NCBI RefSeq assembly: GCF_900143545.1
Contig: NZ_FREV01000005.1
Span: 248,001 to 312,000, forward strand
DNA from: Loktanella sp. Alg231-35
GTDB lineage: Bacteria > Pseudomonadota > Alphaproteobacteria > Rhodobacterales > Rhodobacteraceae
Reading direction: 5' to 3'
DNA length: 64,000 nt
Below the pieces are notes generated by a model. It saw nothing but the letters and a program-made list of their open reading frames with translations, was not told the origin of the DNA and made no database searches. Position numbers and translations under genes: made by a program. This document shows positions 16,748-24,993 of this stretch, piece by piece (positions within the stretch are counted from its first letter, which is position 1; each line of letters opens with the position of its first letter).

Positions 16748-18177
16748 GCGCTTTCCTTTGTTGTGTTCTGGGGGCGCAGCATATGGGTGAGGGGCACTTG
16801 CGCCTCGATCACGGTGCCGGTTTTGCCGGTGCGTGCTGAAAGCACACGCAGGGTGCCGCCCAGTTGTTCAACCCGTTCTTGCATATTGCGCATGCCAAGG
16901 CCACCAACGCGCCGCCGATCGGGTTGAGGCCAGACCATGCCTTTGCCGTCGTCCGTGATCCGCAGGAAGGCGCCCTTGCGCTGCCCCTTAAGGGATATCT
17001 GTACATTGGAGGCCTCAGCATGCCGCTCGATATTGGTCAGCGCCTCTTGGGCGATCCGGTAAAGTGCGATCCGTGCTTCCTGATCCAGACGGTTGCGGAA
17101 CACTACGGTTTCGAACTCGGTTTCGATCCCGGTGCGGGTGCTGAAATCATCCGTCAGCGATTGCAGGGCGGGGCCCAGTCCCAGATCGTCCAGCACGCCG
17201 GGGCGCAGGTCGCGGCTGATGCGTCGGACTTCTTGAATGGTTGATCCCAACCCATCGAGCCCCTTGTTAAGGCTTTCGGTTGTGGCCGGATCACCGCCCA
17301 GTTTGCGTTTGGTCAGTTCCAGCGCGTAACGCACGCCGACCAGCATCTGACTGATCCCGTCATGCAATTCACGCGCCACGCGCCCGCGTTCTTCTTCCTG
17401 TGTGTCAATGATCCGCTGGGTCAACTGCTTAAGCTTGGCATCCGCCAGCCGCCTTTCACGCAGGTTCAGCACCATGCCAGTCATAAAGACACCAATCAGT
17501 GCAGCCGTCGCAATGGCCACAATATAAAGCGAGGTAGTTCTGATCCGCCGTTCCACATCGGCGCGGGCCACGGCCACGTTTTCCAGAATGTCGTCGATGA
17601 ACACGCCAGTGCCAATGGCCCACCGCCAGTCCTGCAATCCGTTGACATAGACGATCATACGTTCGGTCTCCCCGGTAGAGGGCTTGGGCCAATCAAAGCT
17701 GTGATACCCGCCGCCGGTGCGGGCAATGCGGATCAGCTCGTCTGTGATTGGCGTGCCGTTAAGGTCTTCGAGACCGGTCCAGTTTTTGCCGATCAGATAG
17801 GTTTGGCGGGGCGCCACAAGGTTGGTGCCATCGTAGTCGTAGACAAAGAAATAGCCGTCCTGCCCATAAAGCATCGCCGCCAACTCTCGGCTGACGGCCA
17901 GTTTCGCGGCTTCGTCATCAGGCGCGGCGCGGCCATAGGTGTTCACGACCGCCGTGCGCGCAATCGACAGGTAGTTCTTAAGTTCCTCGCGTTTGGTGTC
18001 GATCAACTGGGTCTCAAGCGCCTGAATTTCACGCTCGGCCAGCTGTCGTGACTGTGCAGTGACGACCAAAGTAATCAGCGTGACCGCCACGATCAGGGGC
18101 AGGGTGGCCAGCAGGAAAACCTTCTGGCCGTAGCTGATACTGAAATAGTCGCGCAGGCGCGAAAGCAGGGCTGTCAT
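16744..18177 (-). CDS. Cache-domain sensor histidine kinase (HisKA_3 type)
   Basis: A 477-residue membrane sensor. Two transmembrane helices (about 18-42 and 212-235) flank a periplasmic single-cache domain containing GYFFVYDYDGTNLVAPR and the WKIGTG-like WRWAIGTGVF segment typical of sCache_2. The cytoplasmic part has a dimerisation helix with phospho-acceptor His at about 271 in ARELHDGISQMLVG and a HATPase_c domain (NIERHAEASNV, DDGKGM, GGLGMRNMQERV). Such cache domains often bind small organic acids. Cognate regulator overlaps downstream; the divergent neighbour is a TRAP transporter operon, so sensing its substrate is plausible. Confidence 0.94.
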   Translation of the reverse strand: MTALLSRLRDYFSISYGQKVFLLATLPLIVAVTLITLVVTAQSRQLAEREIQALETQLIDTKREELKNYLSIARTAVVNTYGRAAPDDEAAKLAVSRELAAMLYGQDGYFFVYDYDGTNLVAPRQTYLIGKNWTGLEDLNGTPITDELIRIARTGGGYHSFDWPKPSTGETERMIVYVNGLQDWRWAIGTGVFIDDILENVAVARADVERRIRTTSLYIVAIATAALIGVFMTGMVLNLRERRLADAKLKQLTQRIIDTQEEERGRVARELHDGISQMLVGVRYALELTKRKLGGDPATTESLNKGLDGLGSTIQEVRRISRDLRPGVLDDLGLGPALQSLTDDFSTRTGIETEFETVVFRNRLDQEARIALYRIAQEALTNIERHAEASNVQISLKGQRKGAFLRITDDGKGMVWPQPDRRRVGGLGMRNMQERVEQLGGTLRVLSARTGKTGTVIEAQVPLTHMLRPQNTTKESA

Positions 18178-18423
18178 GGCGGAATCGTTAGAGAAGAATC
18201 ACCTGCGAATCAAATGCCAAGAGGGGGTAGCCCAGCCAGGCAGAATATCTGTTAGCGCCTAAACAACGGGCAGAATTGGTCAGAAAATGTGACAAAGGCG
18301 GCATTTCTACGCAGTACTACGGATATTACAAGAATGTCACGCCAGCTAGGCTCTGCGACACGAATCCATCGATACGCCATGTGATTGGCGTTGTCTGATG
18401 TAACAACCGGGAGGATACAATAT
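18178..18423. other. Divergent promoter region, sensor kinase / TRAP operon
   Basis: No gene. Contains TGTTAGCGCC at 18250-18259, an imperfect relative of the edd palindrome. The ribosome-binding site GGGAGG ends 9 nt before the dctP ATG. No unambiguous response-regulator site seen. Confidence 0.35.
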
Positions 18424-19506
18424 ATGGATCGTCGTTCATTTCTAAAGAATTCAGCACTGGGTGGCACAGCTGCCGCCGCAACAGCGCTTGCTGCCCCTGC
18501 ATATGCACAGGGCAATCGCACGCTGACGCTGGTCACAACATGGGGCCGTGGCCTTGCTGGTGTACATGACGCCGCACAGCGCGCCGCTGACACAATCACC
18601 GCCATGTCCGGTGGCTCGCTTACGATCGACCTGAAAGCTGCTGGCGAATTGGTTGGTGCGTTTGAAGTATTTGACGCGGTCACATCCGGTCAGGCCGACA
18701 TGTACCACGGAGCAGACTACTACTTTGTTGGTCAGCATCCAGGCTATGCGTTCTTCACATCCGTGCCATTTGGCATGACACCACAGGAAATCTCAAACTG
18801 GTACTATCAGGGTGAAGGTCAGGCGTTCCACGATGAGCTGGGCTCGATCTTTGGTCTGAAGTCCTTCCTTGCTGGTAACACAGGCCCACAGGCTGGTGGC
18901 TGGTTCTCGAAAGAGATCGCAGGCCCAGAAGATTTCCAGGGTCTGAAGTTCCGTATGCCGGGTCTTGGTGGTCAGGCGCTGGGTCGCATGGGTGCGTCCG
19001 TACAGAACCTGCCAGGCGCAGAAGTGTATCAGGCGCTGGCCTCTGGTGCGATTGACGGCACAGAGTGGATCGGCCCGTGGGCGGACGAAAAGGCTGGTTT
19101 CCAGGAAATCACCAAGTTCTACTACACAGCCGGCATGCACGAGCCGGGTGCGGCGCTGTCTTTGGCCACGAACCTTGATGTGTTCGAAAGCCTGAGCCCC
19201 GAGCACCAGAAGATCATCGAGATCGCATCTGGTGAAGCACACCAGTGGAACCTCGCCCAGTTCATGAACAACAACGGTGCAGCACTTCAGCGTTTGCAGG
19301 CCGGTGGTGTGAAGGTTCTGGAATTCCCTGACTCTGTCTGGGATGCGATGGGTGCTGCTGCACGCGAAACAATGGACCAGTACAATGGCGACGACATTTA
19401 TGATCGTCTGCGTGCCAGCTACAACGCGTCCATGGCTGCCTCTTCCGGCTGGATCACACAATCCGAAGGTGCTTACCGCGCCCAGCGTGACCGCGTGATG
19501 GGCTAA
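18424..19506 (+). CDS. dctP: TRAP transporter substrate-binding protein DctP
   Basis: A 360-residue periplasmic binding protein of the TakP-like (2-oxoacid / mannitol-chloroaromatic) branch of TRAP systems. It begins with a twin-arginine signal (MDRRSFLKNSALGG, then alanine-rich core to AYAQ), implying export folded through Tat. Typical signatures are GELVGAFEVFDAV, AGNTGPQAGGWFSKEI, FRMPGLGGQALGRMG (the conserved Arg that holds the carboxylate) and DGTEWIGPWADEK. I chose the ATG at 18424, where GGGAGG precedes it; an upstream in-frame start would hide the Tat motif. Codon use (many GGT, CTG) suggests high expression. Substrate: likely an organic acid. Confidence 0.95.
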   Translation: MDRRSFLKNSALGGTAAAATALAAPAYAQGNRTLTLVTTWGRGLAGVHDAAQRAADTITAMSGGSLTIDLKAAGELVGAFEVFDAVTSGQADMYHGADYYFVGQHPGYAFFTSVPFGMTPQEISNWYYQGEGQAFHDELGSIFGLKSFLAGNTGPQAGGWFSKEIAGPEDFQGLKFRMPGLGGQALGRMGASVQNLPGAEVYQALASGAIDGTEWIGPWADEKAGFQEITKFYYTAGMHEPGAALSLATNLDVFESLSPEHQKIIEIASGEAHQWNLAQFMNNNGAALQRLQAGGVKVLEFPDSVWDAMGAAARETMDQYNGDDIYDRLRASYNASMAASSGWITQSEGAYRAQRDRVMG

Positions 19507-19518
19507 GGCCCTGCGCCG

Positions 19519-19536
19519 GATCATAGTTTTATGATC
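19519..19536 (+). other. Hairpin in the dctP-dctQ spacer
   Basis: GATCATA-(GTTT)-TATGATC is a perfect 7-bp stem, 12 nt after the dctP stop. It lacks a T-tract. Likely an mRNA stability or processing element that lets dctP accumulate over dctQM. Confidence 0.55.
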
Positions 19537-19547
19537 TAAACCAATGT

Positions 19548-19577
19548 GAGGGCCCGATGCGGATGCATAGGGCCCTC
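19548..19577 (+). other. Second hairpin in the dctP-dctQ spacer
   Basis: GAGGGCCC (19548-19555) and GGGCCCTC (19570-19577) pair perfectly around 14 nt. Together with the hairpin at 19519 it separates dctP from the permease genes. Confidence 0.55.
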
Positions 19578-19633
19578 TCGACAAGTGCTGCACGGGGCGT
19601 GCGCGCAGATAAAAGCCAAGACGGGGGATGACC

Positions 19634-20578
19634 ATGGGCCTGGTTGAAGCATGGGGCGGCAACGCCGCGGGTTGGTTTTTCGCCAACCTGATCGAAGCCT
19701 ACTACAACTTATTTTATGCATTCTTGCATCCCAGCGAATGGCTGTCGTGGCTGCCATCAATCAATGGCGCCATGGAAACAGAGCAAAAAGAAGCCCTGAT
19801 GCGCTTTATCTATTATGGTGCCTCGGTCGAGTTCTTCTTTGTGGTCTTCGCGATCTTCCTGACCGTTACAATCATCGGCTTTATCAGCAACCGCTTCATG
19901 TGGGGCTGCGTGCGCGGCCTCGAAGGATTTGCCAATATCGTAGGTCGCACCGCCGCATGGGCAGGCCTGCTGATGGTCTTGCAGCAGGTTATCATCATCT
20001 TCATGCAGCGCGTCTTTGCGGTGTCAGAGATCAGCCTTGGCTTTGGCGTCACCTTCACCAAGGACGTCAGCTGGTGGTCGGAAGAATTGAAATTCTACAA
20101 CGCCATTATCGTCTGTCTTTGCGCCGCATATACGTTTGTCCAAGGTGGTCACGTGCGCGTCGACCTTGTTTATTCCGCGATCAGCTACCGCGCCAAGCGC
20201 GTGATCGACATGATCGGTTCCATGGTGTTGATGGTGCCTGCGGCGGTCCTGACATGGTTATATGGTTGGTTCTTCCTATGGCGGCATCTGGTGGTGCCAA
20301 ATCCATCCGCCTCGGACAGCCTTGAACGTTTGCTGACCAAGGCGCGTGCTTTGCGCTGGAACATTGAAACCATCGGCTTTTCGCCAAACGGCTTTAACGC
20401 GTATTTCCTTTTCAAGGTTTTGCTGGTGACCTTCACCGCGATGATCCTTTTGCAAGCTGTCGCCTTCTTCTTCCGGTCCTATTTGGAATGGAAAGAAGGG
20501 CCGGAAAGCGAAGGCAAGTACCTTGATAAAGACAGGCTGGGCGATGACACCGCCGAACTTGTCGCAGACATTCACTAA
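19634..20578 (+). CDS. dctQ: TRAP transporter small permease DctQ
   Basis: A 314-residue small membrane subunit, about twice the usual 160-200 residues. The extra length is an N-terminal extension (residues 1-90) with its own hydrophobic helix (VEFFFVVFAIFLTVTIIGFI) before the standard four-helix DctQ domain (for example GRTAAWAGLLMVLQQVIIIFMQRVFAV ... VQGGHVRVDLVYSAIS). I prefer the ATG at 19634 because GGGGG lies 6 nt upstream; an ATG at 19628 directly abuts that site. Forms the membrane complex with DctM, whose gene begins 17 nt after its stop. Confidence 0.93.
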   Translation: MGLVEAWGGNAAGWFFANLIEAYYNLFYAFLHPSEWLSWLPSINGAMETEQKEALMRFIYYGASVEFFFVVFAIFLTVTIIGFISNRFMWGCVRGLEGFANIVGRTAAWAGLLMVLQQVIIIFMQRVFAVSEISLGFGVTFTKDVSWWSEELKFYNAIIVCLCAAYTFVQGGHVRVDLVYSAISYRAKRVIDMIGSMVLMVPAAVLTWLYGWFFLWRHLVVPNPSASDSLERLLTKARALRWNIETIGFSPNGFNAYFLFKVLLVTFTAMILLQAVAFFFRSYLEWKEGPESEGKYLDKDRLGDDTAELVADIH

Positions 20579-20595
20579 ATTAGGGCGGTAGACAC

Positions 20596-22950
20596 ATGCT
20601 TTTCGGATTAGATGGCATCGAAGTCGGTATTATTATCGTCTTTCTGACACTCTTTGCAGGGATCCTGTCAGGTTTCCCTGTGGCATTCGCAATCTCTGGC
20701 TCGGCGGTGATTTCATTCGCGATTATTGCGGCGCTTGATAGTTCCGGCCTGTTGATCCATGCCGCTGTTGACACCAATTCGGCCGAATACGCAGCGCTGA
20801 TCGCCGAAGGGGTCCGACCGGACGCCATCTCGGTCTTCCGGTTCCCTGAATTGCCGCGCTACGAGGACGTGTTGTTCCCGTCAGGTTGGGAAGTGGCATT
20901 GGACCGCAACGTCAGCTTTGTCGTGAACCGCATGAACGAACGTGTGCTGGCTGGTCAGTCGATCGAAACGTTGCTTGCCGTCGTGATGTTCGTGATGATG
21001 GGCATCGTGTTGGAGCGGTCGCGCATTGCCGATGAATTGCTGACAACCATGGCAAAGGTATTCGGCCCGCTGCCCGGTGGTCTGGCCGTGTCGATCGTGA
21101 TCGTGGGTGCATTCCTTGCTGCCTCAACCGGCATTGTTGGTGCGACGGTCGTGACCATGGGCCTACTGGCGCTGCCAACCATGTTGAAGAACGGGTATTC
21201 GCCGCAGCTTTCCACGGGTGTCATCGCGGCCTCGGGGACGCTCGGGCAGATCATCCCGCCGTCAATTGTAATCGTCTTGTTGGGCACTTTGGCAGGCGAC
21301 CTTTATTCCGCGGCACAAGAAGACCGCGCGCGGCTTGCTGGCTGTTCCGACGCGTTGACCTATCTGGGCGAGCCCGCGGTTGTATCCGTCGGTACGCTGT
21401 TTCAGGCGGCTTTGCTACCGGGCATATTGCTGGCGGTTCTTTATGCGGGCTACGCCTTTGTCTTTGCGCTGATCAACCCATCAAAGGCCCCACCGGTGCA
21501 GTTTGCCGATGATGGCACGGGTGAAGTTGTCACGCGCAGTGAAGGTTTCACATGGTTCCTTGCGGTGCCTGTAGGGATCATCGGGCTGGCCATCGGTCTG
21601 AACCAAACGAACCTTGTCGGCACACAAACCGTGATCGTGGACAGCTTTACCGATGCCGGGCAAACCGCGTCCTTGCGCACCAACGTCGGTGACGAATGTG
21701 CCGCTGCGATGCTAGAGTTGCATGGCGAAGAGGCGTGGAGCACGGCATTGGCCGAACAGGCTGCGATTGACGACGCCGGTGGCGTTGTAGAGGCGCGCGC
21801 GCTGTCCGTGGAAGAGCGTGCAGCCCTTGTTCAGGAACGCGTGGCCTCTGCGGCACCAATTGGCAGCGGCATTGCAATCACCGCCGTGCTGCTGGGTCTG
21901 ATGTTGGCGCTGGCACGGGGTGTGGCACCGTCTGCCGATCACCGTCCGCTGATTGTCGGGGCAGTGGGGATCGGGCTGCTGTTGCTGACCGATATCGTGC
22001 TGATCTCGCCACTGACAACGCCGGGCGTCACAACGTTGCTGATCGCGATCCCCTTGATCGTCACCTACTTTGGCCTGCGGCCAGCGGCCAAGATGCTGGC
22101 AAGCAATGAGATCCTGCGCGTGGTCTTCCCGCCGCTCGTGCTGATCGTGGCTGTGCTGGGTTCCATCCTTGGTGGGATCACCAACCCGACACCGGCGGCA
22201 GCGCTGGGTGCGGGTGGCGCGATCCTGCTCGCGACCTACCGCAAGCTGAATGATCAGGAGCGTTCTGGCCGCATGGTGCTGCTGACGGCAGGGGCCATTG
22301 TGCTGATGTTGATTATTGGTGTGAACTTCGACATGCGGCTGGGCCAAGAGGTGGTGCTGCTGGAAAACCGCATCGCCTATATGGTTGCTTTCGCCTGCTT
22401 CCTCTTCGCGATGTTTGGTCTGCTCTGGTCTTGCTGGGTGCTGATCGCAGGCGGTGTTCTGGCGCCGGTTGTACGCGAGACGGCGAAAGTGACCTCGATG
22501 GTCTTTACCATCCTGATCGGCTCGCAATTGCTGAACCTCGTGCTGATCTCTTTCGGAGGCGAACACTATATCCAGCAGTTCCTGCGCTCGTTCGATAACG
22601 AATGGACGGTGTTCCTGTTGGTCATGCTGGTGCTGTTCGTGCTGGGCTTTGTGCTCGATTTCCTGGAGATCATCTACATCGTGATCCCCATCGTCGGACC
22701 GGTTATTTATGGCGGCACGTTTGATCCCAAATGGGTGACAATCATGATCGCGGTGAACCTGCAAACCTCGTTCCTGACGCCGCCCTTTGGCTTTGCGCTG
22801 TTCTATTTGCGCGGGGTTGCGCCCAAGTCGATCACGACAGGGCAGATTTACAAAGGCGTCATGCCCTTCATCGGCATTCAGGTGGCTGGGTTGCTGTTGT
22901 TGGCCTTCTTCCCGGCGGTGGTTACGATTGTGCCGAACCTGCTAAACTGA
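20596..22950 (+). CDS. dctM: TRAP transporter large permease DctM, enlarged form
   Basis: A 784-residue large permease, far longer than the common 430 residues. Core signs are the N-terminal GILSGFPVAFAISGSAV, VGATVVTMGLLALPTMLKNGYSPQLSTGVIAASGTLGQIIPPSI, and the C-terminal DFLEIIYIVIPIVGPVIYG and LTPPFGFALFYLRGVAP. Two long hydrophilic stretches interrupt it: about residues 50-120 and 335-430, probably periplasmic loops, plus extra helices around 430-570. The length fits the mannitol/chloroaromatic (TakQM) type. It uses a sodium gradient with DctP and DctQ to import the substrate. Followed by an intrinsic terminator. Confidence 0.94.
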   Translation: MLFGLDGIEVGIIIVFLTLFAGILSGFPVAFAISGSAVISFAIIAALDSSGLLIHAAVDTNSAEYAALIAEGVRPDAISVFRFPELPRYEDVLFPSGWEVALDRNVSFVVNRMNERVLAGQSIETLLAVVMFVMMGIVLERSRIADELLTTMAKVFGPLPGGLAVSIVIVGAFLAASTGIVGATVVTMGLLALPTMLKNGYSPQLSTGVIAASGTLGQIIPPSIVIVLLGTLAGDLYSAAQEDRARLAGCSDALTYLGEPAVVSVGTLFQAALLPGILLAVLYAGYAFVFALINPSKAPPVQFADDGTGEVVTRSEGFTWFLAVPVGIIGLAIGLNQTNLVGTQTVIVDSFTDAGQTASLRTNVGDECAAAMLELHGEEAWSTALAEQAAIDDAGGVVEARALSVEERAALVQERVASAAPIGSGIAITAVLLGLMLALARGVAPSADHRPLIVGAVGIGLLLLTDIVLISPLTTPGVTTLLIAIPLIVTYFGLRPAAKMLASNEILRVVFPPLVLIVAVLGSILGGITNPTPAAALGAGGAILLATYRKLNDQERSGRMVLLTAGAIVLMLIIGVNFDMRLGQEVVLLENRIAYMVAFACFLFAMFGLLWSCWVLIAGGVLAPVVRETAKVTSMVFTILIGSQLLNLVLISFGGEHYIQQFLRSFDNEWTVFLLVMLVLFVLGFVLDFLEIIYIVIPIVGPVIYGGTFDPKWVTIMIAVNLQTSFLTPPFGFALFYLRGVAPKSITTGQIYKGVMPFIGIQVAGLLLLAFFPAVVTIVPNLLN

Positions 22951-22972
22951 CGCGGGCGAACAGGCATCAAAG

Positions 22973-23002
22973 AAGGGCGGAGCCAATGGCGCCGCCCTTT
23001 TT
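22973..23002 (+). terminator. Intrinsic terminator of the TRAP operon
   Basis: AAGGGCGG (22973-22980) pairs with CCGCCCTT (22992-22999); an inner GCC-AAT-GGC extends the stem. A TTTTT run (22998-23002) follows. Confidence 0.85.
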
Positions 23003-23020
23003 GGTTTGACGTATATCGGT

Positions 23021-23827
23021 TCAGTTGCGCCCGTCAGGCAGATCAATCCGCGCAACTTGTTCGGCAATCGGATCGGTCGAAAGGGGATGCACATCAGCGC
23101 TATAGGCCTCTGGATCACCCAACGGCTGCCAGACCTCGTTGCGGTAAACCTCCAGGCCTTGGAATTTGGCCTTATAGTCCATCTTGGGGCTGCCCGGCAC
23201 CCAATAGCCAAGGTAGACATATGGCAGGCCCAATTCGCGGGCGATACGGATATGGTCAAGGATCACATAGGTGCCCAGCGAAAGACGCTCAGACGCGGGA
23301 TCAAAGAATGAATAGACCATCGACAGGCCATCATCGAGGATATCGGTCAGGCACACCGCGCTGAGCGTATTGCCATCAGTATATTCGATAAGACGCGAGC
23401 GGATCGGCGTTTCCTCGACCATTGCCGCAAATTCGAACATATCCATATCCGCCATCCCGCCAGAGGCATGACGGCCATCCAGGTATTCGCGGAACAGATC
23501 AAACTGTTCTTCGGTAGCCCAGGGCGACGTGGCCCGGCGCGTCAGATGGGCGGCGCGTTTGTCCACGCGGCGCTGGCTGCGGCTGGGCTCAAAATTGGCG
23601 ATGTTGATGCGGGCCGACATACAGGCCGAACATTCTGCACAGGAGGGGCGATAAAGCACATTCTGCGAGCGGCGAAAGCCTTGCTTGGACAATGCGTCAT
23701 TGAGTTTTTCGGCCGTGTCGCCTTGCAGGGCGGTAAACAACTTCCGCTCCATCCGGCCCTGAAGATAAGGGCAGGGCTGCGGGGCAGTCACATAGAACTG
23801 CGGGGCTATTGGAAGCGTGTGGCGCAT
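23021..23827 (-). CDS. bpt: Aspartate/glutamate leucyltransferase (Bpt)
   Basis: A 268-residue aminoacyl-tRNA-protein transferase of the Bpt/Ate1 family, which adds leucine to N-terminal Asp or Glu and so marks proteins for ClpS/ClpAP degradation. Signs: [19 protein letters not shown] near the N-terminus, the SCAECSAC cysteine cluster (about 62-69), the [16 protein letters not shown] segment, and C-terminal [29 protein letters not shown]. Single gene, convergent with the TRAP operon. The Leu versus Arg specificity is inferred from the bacterial subfamily. Confidence 0.95.
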   Translation of the reverse strand: MRHTLPIAPQFYVTAPQPCPYLQGRMERKLFTALQGDTAEKLNDALSKQGFRRSQNVLYRPSCAECSACMSARINIANFEPSRSQRRVDKRAAHLTRRATSPWATEEQFDLFREYLDGRHASGGMADMDMFEFAAMVEETPIRSRLIEYTDGNTLSAVCLTDILDDGLSMVYSFFDPASERLSLGTYVILDHIRIARELGLPYVYLGYWVPGSPKMDYKAKFQGLEVYRNEVWQPLGDPEAYSADVHPLSTDPIAEQVARIDLPDGRN

Positions 23828-23918
23828 GAAAATCCCGATCGTCTTGGGCAGAGATTAACAATCGATTCACCATACGCCAAGCCCCGGAAGGGTCACATGC
23901 TTAACGCCGCTGATAGCG

Positions 23919-24359
23919 CTACCGGCTGGCGTGGACCGCTGTGGTGCCAAGCAGGTGATCTGTCAGGCCCTGGCCGCGCGGTGTGACCAGCATCAAAATG
24001 ATCGAGATCAGTTGCAGCGGTGGCACCGCGACGCTGACCGAATAACCAAATGTATGGGCCAATGCGAGGCCGGAACTTAACGCAGCGCCGTGGTGATCGC
24101 GCAGGCCAATGCCCATAATGCGCATACCCCAGGTCGCCGATCCGCCCGCAATGGTGAACCAGCGGTAGATAAATCCGACAACCAGCATCAGGACCGGAAA
24201 GAAGAAGACACCGGTAAAAGCGGTGAAGGGCAGGATCAGCGTACAGAGCAGTGCGATCAACACCATGTCCAGCACCCAGGCGATGCCGCGCTTGAAAGGG
24301 ACGCCTGCGTAATACCGGGCGTCAGACGCGTGAGGGGTGTCATCCATGGAATAGGTCAT
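23919..24359 (-). CDS. RDD family membrane protein
   Basis: A 146-residue protein with an RDD domain: AGVPFKRGIAWVLDMVLIALLCTLI (Arg and Asp in helix 1), a second hydrophobic pair around FFFPVLMLVVGFIYRWF, and GGSATWGMRIMGIGLRD with QGLTDHLLGTTAVHA at the end. RDD proteins are poorly characterised; some affect Na+/H+ exchange or act with other membrane proteins. I chose the ATG at 24359 (MTYSMDDTP); a longer reading upstream runs into the terminator of the DUF2852 gene. Separated from that gene by the terminator at 24378. Confidence 0.88.
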   Translation of the reverse strand: MTYSMDDTPHASDARYYAGVPFKRGIAWVLDMVLIALLCTLILPFTAFTGVFFFPVLMLVVGFIYRWFTIAGGSATWGMRIMGIGLRDHHGAALSSGLALAHTFGYSVSVAVPPLQLISIILMLVTPRGQGLTDHLLGTTAVHASR

Positions 24360-24377
24360 GATTATCTCTGGGTTGCG

Positions 24378-24418
24378 AAAAAAATAGTGGGCGGCCTGCC
24401 GGGGAAACAGGCCGCCCA
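24378..24418 (-). terminator. Strong intrinsic terminator of the DUF2852 gene
   Basis: On the minus strand TGGGCGGCCTG pairs perfectly with CAGGCCGCCCA (11 bp, 9-nt loop), and after ACTA a run of seven T follows (24384-24378). Confidence 0.88.
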
Positions 24419-24434
24419 TGTCGGGCCGTTGCGC

Positions 24435-24878
24435 TTATGCAGTCGCAGGGCCGGTGTTAAAGTCGTCATCTTCGTCTTCGGTCATCTTCTTGGCGCGGTC
24501 GTCCATGAATTGATCGAACTCTGCCTTGTCCTTGGCGTCACGCAGACGCTTGAGGAAGGCTTCAAAGTTGTCCTGCTCTTCTTCCAGACGGCGCAGGGTT
24601 TCGGACTTGTAGGCGTCAAATGCGCTGTTGCCGGATGATTTGCCCATGTGACGGGCGCGGCTGCGGGTCATTGATTTGCAAGAAGAATTGAACATGCGTT
24701 TACTCCAGATCATATACGCAAGAAGGGCGAGGCCGACGGGCCAGATGAAGATAAAACCGAGAACCATGGCGGCGATCCATGCGCCTTTGCCACGTTCATC
24801 AAGCCAGGATTCAGCACGGGCAAAAAACCCTGGGCGATGATCGATGGCCATCGGGGAAGGGGTTGCGGCGGTGTTCAT
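24435..24878 (-). CDS. DUF2852 domain membrane protein
   Basis: A 147-residue protein of the alphaproteobacterial DUF2852 family. One or two hydrophobic helices lie at about 33-60 (GAWIAAMVLGFIFIWPVGLALLAYMIW). The C-terminal half is a charged helix (ETLRRLEEEQDNFEAFLKRLRDAKDKAEFDQFMDDRAK), probably coiled coil, ending in an acidic tail. Function unknown. It is the only gene between a strong terminator and two near-identical 19-bp palindromes, so it seems to be a dedicated regulon member. Confidence 0.9.
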   Translation of the reverse strand: MNTAATPSPMAIDHRPGFFARAESWLDERGKGAWIAAMVLGFIFIWPVGLALLAYMIWSKRMFNSSCKSMTRSRARHMGKSSGNSAFDAYKSETLRRLEEEQDNFEAFLKRLRDAKDKAEFDQFMDDRAKKMTEDEDDDFNTGPATA

Positions 24879-24907
24879 GGTTGGGCTCCTTGATTGGGTT
24901 TAGGTCA

Positions 24908-24926
24908 ATGTGAATGTCTTTCACAT
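24908..24926. promoter_or_regulatory. 19-bp palindromic operator, site 1
   Basis: ATGTGAATGTCTTTCACAT: perfect 7-bp arms around TGTCT, 30 bp upstream of the DUF2852 ATG. Nearly identical to site 2 at 24966. Confidence 0.65.
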
Positions 24927-24965
24927 CACCGATATCGGGGTGCGCCCGGATATTATCAAGGGATA

Positions 24966-24984
24966 ATGTAAATGTTTTTTACAT
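24966..24984. promoter_or_regulatory. 19-bp palindromic operator, site 2
   Basis: ATGTAAATGTTTTTTACAT: perfect 7-bp arms around TGTTT. It matches site 1 at 16 of 19 positions; centre-to-centre distance is 58 bp. It lies between the deacylase stop (24994) and the DUF2852 promoter. Confidence 0.65.
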
Positions 24985-24993
24985 TTACTTTTA

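Noticed and set aside
18250..18265. Second LacI-type palindrome before dctP
   Set aside because: TGTTAGCGCCTAAACA is imperfect with an off-centre insertion; too weak to call.
21712..22764. 350-codon frame opposite dctM
   Set aside because: His/Gln/Asp-rich low-complexity translation typical of an antisense shadow.
23867..23881. CtrA-like TTAAC-N6-TTCA before bpt
   Set aside because: Second half-site mismatched; likely chance.
24908..24984. PpsR or CRP/FNR sites
   Set aside because: Spacing is TGT-N11-ACA and TGTGA-N7-TCACA, each one base off the known spacing.
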